From contig NZ_JAFCJT010000015.1 in assembly GCF_018130785.1 (NCBI RefSeq), positions 1 to 64,000 on the forward strand: a DNA stretch of 64,000 nt, given 5' to 3'. The notes beneath the pieces were generated by a model. The model was not told where the DNA came from. It ran no database searches and worked only from the letters and a program-made list of their open reading frames with translations. Shown here piece by piece: positions 62,795 to 64,000 of the stretch. Origin of the DNA: Bradyrhizobium liaoningense (lineage in GTDB: Bacteria; Pseudomonadota; Alphaproteobacteria; Rhizobiales; Xanthobacteraceae). The number at the start of each line of letters is the position of its first letter. Position 1 is the stretch's first letter. Position numbers and translations under genes: made by a program.

Positions 62795-62824
62795 AAAAGC
62801 CCCGGCGCTGGCCGGGGCTTTTTT
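62795..62824. terminator. Bidirectional-type terminator after glcB
   Basis: AAAA then the stem GCCCCGGC / GCCGGGGC (8 perfect pairs, 4-base loop), then TTTTTT. It lies 48 bases after the glcB stop. Confidence 0.9.
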
Positions 62825-62904
62825 GCTGGGCGAAACGTCGCGGCGCGCGAAGGAACGGCCGCCCACGCCTCGCGTTGTCGGGCCATCAGCAACGGGAGAT
62901 GCAC

Positions 62905-63105
62905 ATGGACTGGAATCGCATCGAAGGAAACTGGAAGCAGTTCAAGGGGTCGGCCAAGGAGAAGTGGGCCAAGCTCACCGATGACGACCTCACATTGATC
63001 GAGGGCCGCCGCGAGCAGCTCGAGGGCCGGCTCCAGGAGCGCTACGGCAAGGCCAAGGACCAGGTTCGTCAGGACGTCGACGACTGGCTCAAGGGACTGC
63101 ATTAA
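62905..63105 (+). CDS. CsbD family stress protein
   Basis: Protein of 66 residues with the standard CsbD fold sequence (MDWNRIEGNWKQFKGSAKEKW...GRREQLEGRLQERYGKAKDQ). CsbD proteins are small soluble stress proteins of unknown exact role. The gene has a GGGAGATGCAC ribosome binding site. Nearly identical terminators flank it (62795 and 63121). An ATG at 62899 is also in frame. Confidence 0.93.
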   Translation: MDWNRIEGNWKQFKGSAKEKWAKLTDDDLTLIEGRREQLEGRLQERYGKAKDQVRQDVDDWLKGLH

Positions 63106-63120
63106 GCGCAGAACAAATGA

Positions 63121-63146
63121 AGCCCCGGCTCAGGCCGGGGCTTTTT
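63121..63146 (+). terminator. Terminator after the CsbD gene
   Basis: The stem AGCCCCGGC / GCCGGGGCT with a 4-base loop is followed by TTTTT, 15 bases after the stop. Confidence 0.93.
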
Positions 63147-63168
63147 GTTTGGCACTGCAATACCGCAG

Positions 63169-63324
63169 CTAGAACACCGTCAGGTATTTCAGCAGCGACA
63201 CCACGCCGATAATGATGACGATCACGCGTGCGATCTGCTTGGCGCGGCCGTCCATCGGCAGCATGTTGATGAGATAGAGCACGAGAATGACGACGAGAAA
63301 GGTGACGAGTACGCCGACCAGCAT
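63169..63324 (-). CDS. Thivi_2564-like small membrane protein
   Basis: Protein of 51 residues with two membrane helices (about residues 2-18, VGVLVTFLVVILVLYLI, and 31-46) joined by NMLPMDGRAKQIARV. It resembles the Thivi_2564 family of short membrane proteins. It is too short for standard ORF length cut-offs. A GGGGGG run precedes the ATG. The function is unknown; it lies beside a CsbD stress gene on the opposite strand. Confidence 0.75.
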   Translation of the reverse strand: MLVGVLVTFLVVILVLYLINMLPMDGRAKQIARVIVIIIGVVSLLKYLTVF

Positions 63325-63587
63325 CGCGAGGACCCCCCTTCAGGCAAATTGCTGACGGTGCTCTAACGTCCATCTCCCACGCAGGTTCCATCGAAGCAAG
63401 CCACTGCAACTTCTAGTAAATACGTACTTCTACGATCGGCCGACCTGCCTAAAAACTTTACCCTTTTCGTTTCAGATGCGGAAACCGTTTGGGTCATGCG
63501 CCGCAAACGGCATGCGATTGCCGATCTGCGTGCCCCTCCGTTTTCGATGTTGCCGGGGCGTCTCGACGAACTTTGCAATGGGAATTC

Positions 63588-64000
63588 ATGGGGGCTTCGA
63601 TGCTGAATCGTCTGACCGTGTCCGCGCTGCTGAAGGCGGTGATCGCCATCACGTCGGTCTGTGTGGTGATCGCGCTTTCACTCACCGCCTACGCGTCCTG
63701 GGACCGCCTCAAGACCGCCAACCGCATCTCGCAGATCGCCGACGCCTCCGCCGATCTGTTCAAGGCGATGCACAATCTGCGCACCGACCGCTCGACCACG
63801 TCGCGGCTGCTGAACGCGACCGAGCCGATGGACTCCGAAATCGAGAAATATCTGCGGAGCCTGCGCGATGCGCAGATGCCGGCGATGGCCCGCGCGCTCG
63901 AGCTGCTGCCGAGCATCGACTTCCCGCAATCGGGCACGCTGGTGCCGGAGCTCGCACGCCTCTACAAGCTGCTGGGCGAAGAGCAGAAGCAGTTCTGGGA
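63588..64000 (+). CDS. Methyl-accepting chemotaxis protein-like sensor, N-terminal part
   Basis: Incomplete gene running off the window end. It begins MGASMLNRLTVSALLKAV (a second ATG at 63600 has a better-placed GGGG). One transmembrane helix (about residues 12-35) is followed by a periplasmic four-helix-bundle-type region that is still open at 64000. The pattern is that of an MCP or sensor kinase ligand domain; no HAMP or signalling domain is within the window, so chemoreceptor is the best but not the only reading. Confidence 0.7.
   Translation, partial: MGASMLNRLTVSALLKAVIAITSVCVVIALSLTAYASWDRLKTANRISQIADASADLFKAMHNLRTDRSTTSRLLNATEPMDSEIEKYLRSLRDAQMPAMARALELLPSIDFPQSGTLVPELARLYKLLGEEQKQFW

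Overview
The window looks like a stretch of alphaproteobacterial chromosome from the Bradyrhizobium / Nitrobacteraceae group. The supporting signs are the high GC and strong third-position G/C bias, a tkt-gap-pgk-fba cluster, the rpmE-rcdA-DUF1192 neighbourhood, DUF459, DUF934 and DUF2849 proteins, a patatin (DUF3734)-bdhA pair, and many intergenic palindromic repeats. The genus call is inference from gene content, not from a marker gene. No tRNA, rRNA, insertion sequence, prophage or CRISPR array was seen.

Layout. 0.1-0.9 kb: zapA and a DUF4164 coiled-coil gene on the minus strand. 1.1-10.7 kb: a plus-strand central carbon block, tkt, gap, a 42-residue membrane microprotein, pgk, class II aldolase, class I aldolase, thiE-like, Sel1-repeat protein and suhB. 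10.7-18.2 kb (minus): an orphan AAA ATPase, a His/Trp-rich secreted microprotein, an RND efflux pair, and a CFA/CNMT-like methyltransferase with a small membrane partner. 18.3-21.2 kb (plus): a MotA-like channel, an OmpA/MotB-like partner, a GNAT acetyltransferase and a small membrane protein. 21.3-28.0 kb: an MsbA-like exporter, rpmE, rcdA, a candidate small RNA or attenuator, DUF1192, an atypical methionyl-tRNA synthetase behind a structured leader, and a quinone oxidoreductase. 28.2-36.4 kb: a PAS-GGDEF-EAL protein, a symmetric-cysteine secreted microprotein, two small genes, a Cache-GGDEF diguanylate cyclase, galU and a lytic transglycosylase. 36.5-45.9 kb: a DUF459 protein lacking its catalytic residues, a CsbD-like protein, a divergent SDR/SDR-TfdA locus, YqgE/AlgH, a DsbD-domain protein, a flippase and a TauE/SafE permease. 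46.1-48.6 kb: bdhA, patatin and a CAP-domain lipoprotein. 48.7-60.3 kb: a complete sulfate-to-sulfide pathway. 60.6-64 kb: malate synthase G, CsbD, a small membrane protein and the start of a chemotaxis receptor.

How the genes work together. The sulfur block is the most coherent system. Sbp-CysTWA imports sulfate, CysD and CysN-CysC activate it, CysH (with Fe-S cysteines, so probably acting on APS) and siroheme-dependent CysI reduce it, and CysG makes the siroheme. cysG and cysD diverge from an AT-rich promoter carrying a perfect 10-bp inverted repeat. The carbon block serves the Calvin cycle or gluconeogenesis, the glyoxylate enzyme and bdhA/patatin suggest growth on acetate or PHB, and two cyclic-di-GMP proteins lie close together.

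The least ordinary signals are the putative small RNA or attenuator upstream of rcdA, the metG leader with short ORFs and a terminator, the KFSTS-type MetRS apparently inserted into an otherwise conserved neighbourhood, the Ser/His-less DUF459 protein, the two secreted microproteins, and eleven intergenic palindromic repeats that never occur between divergent genes.
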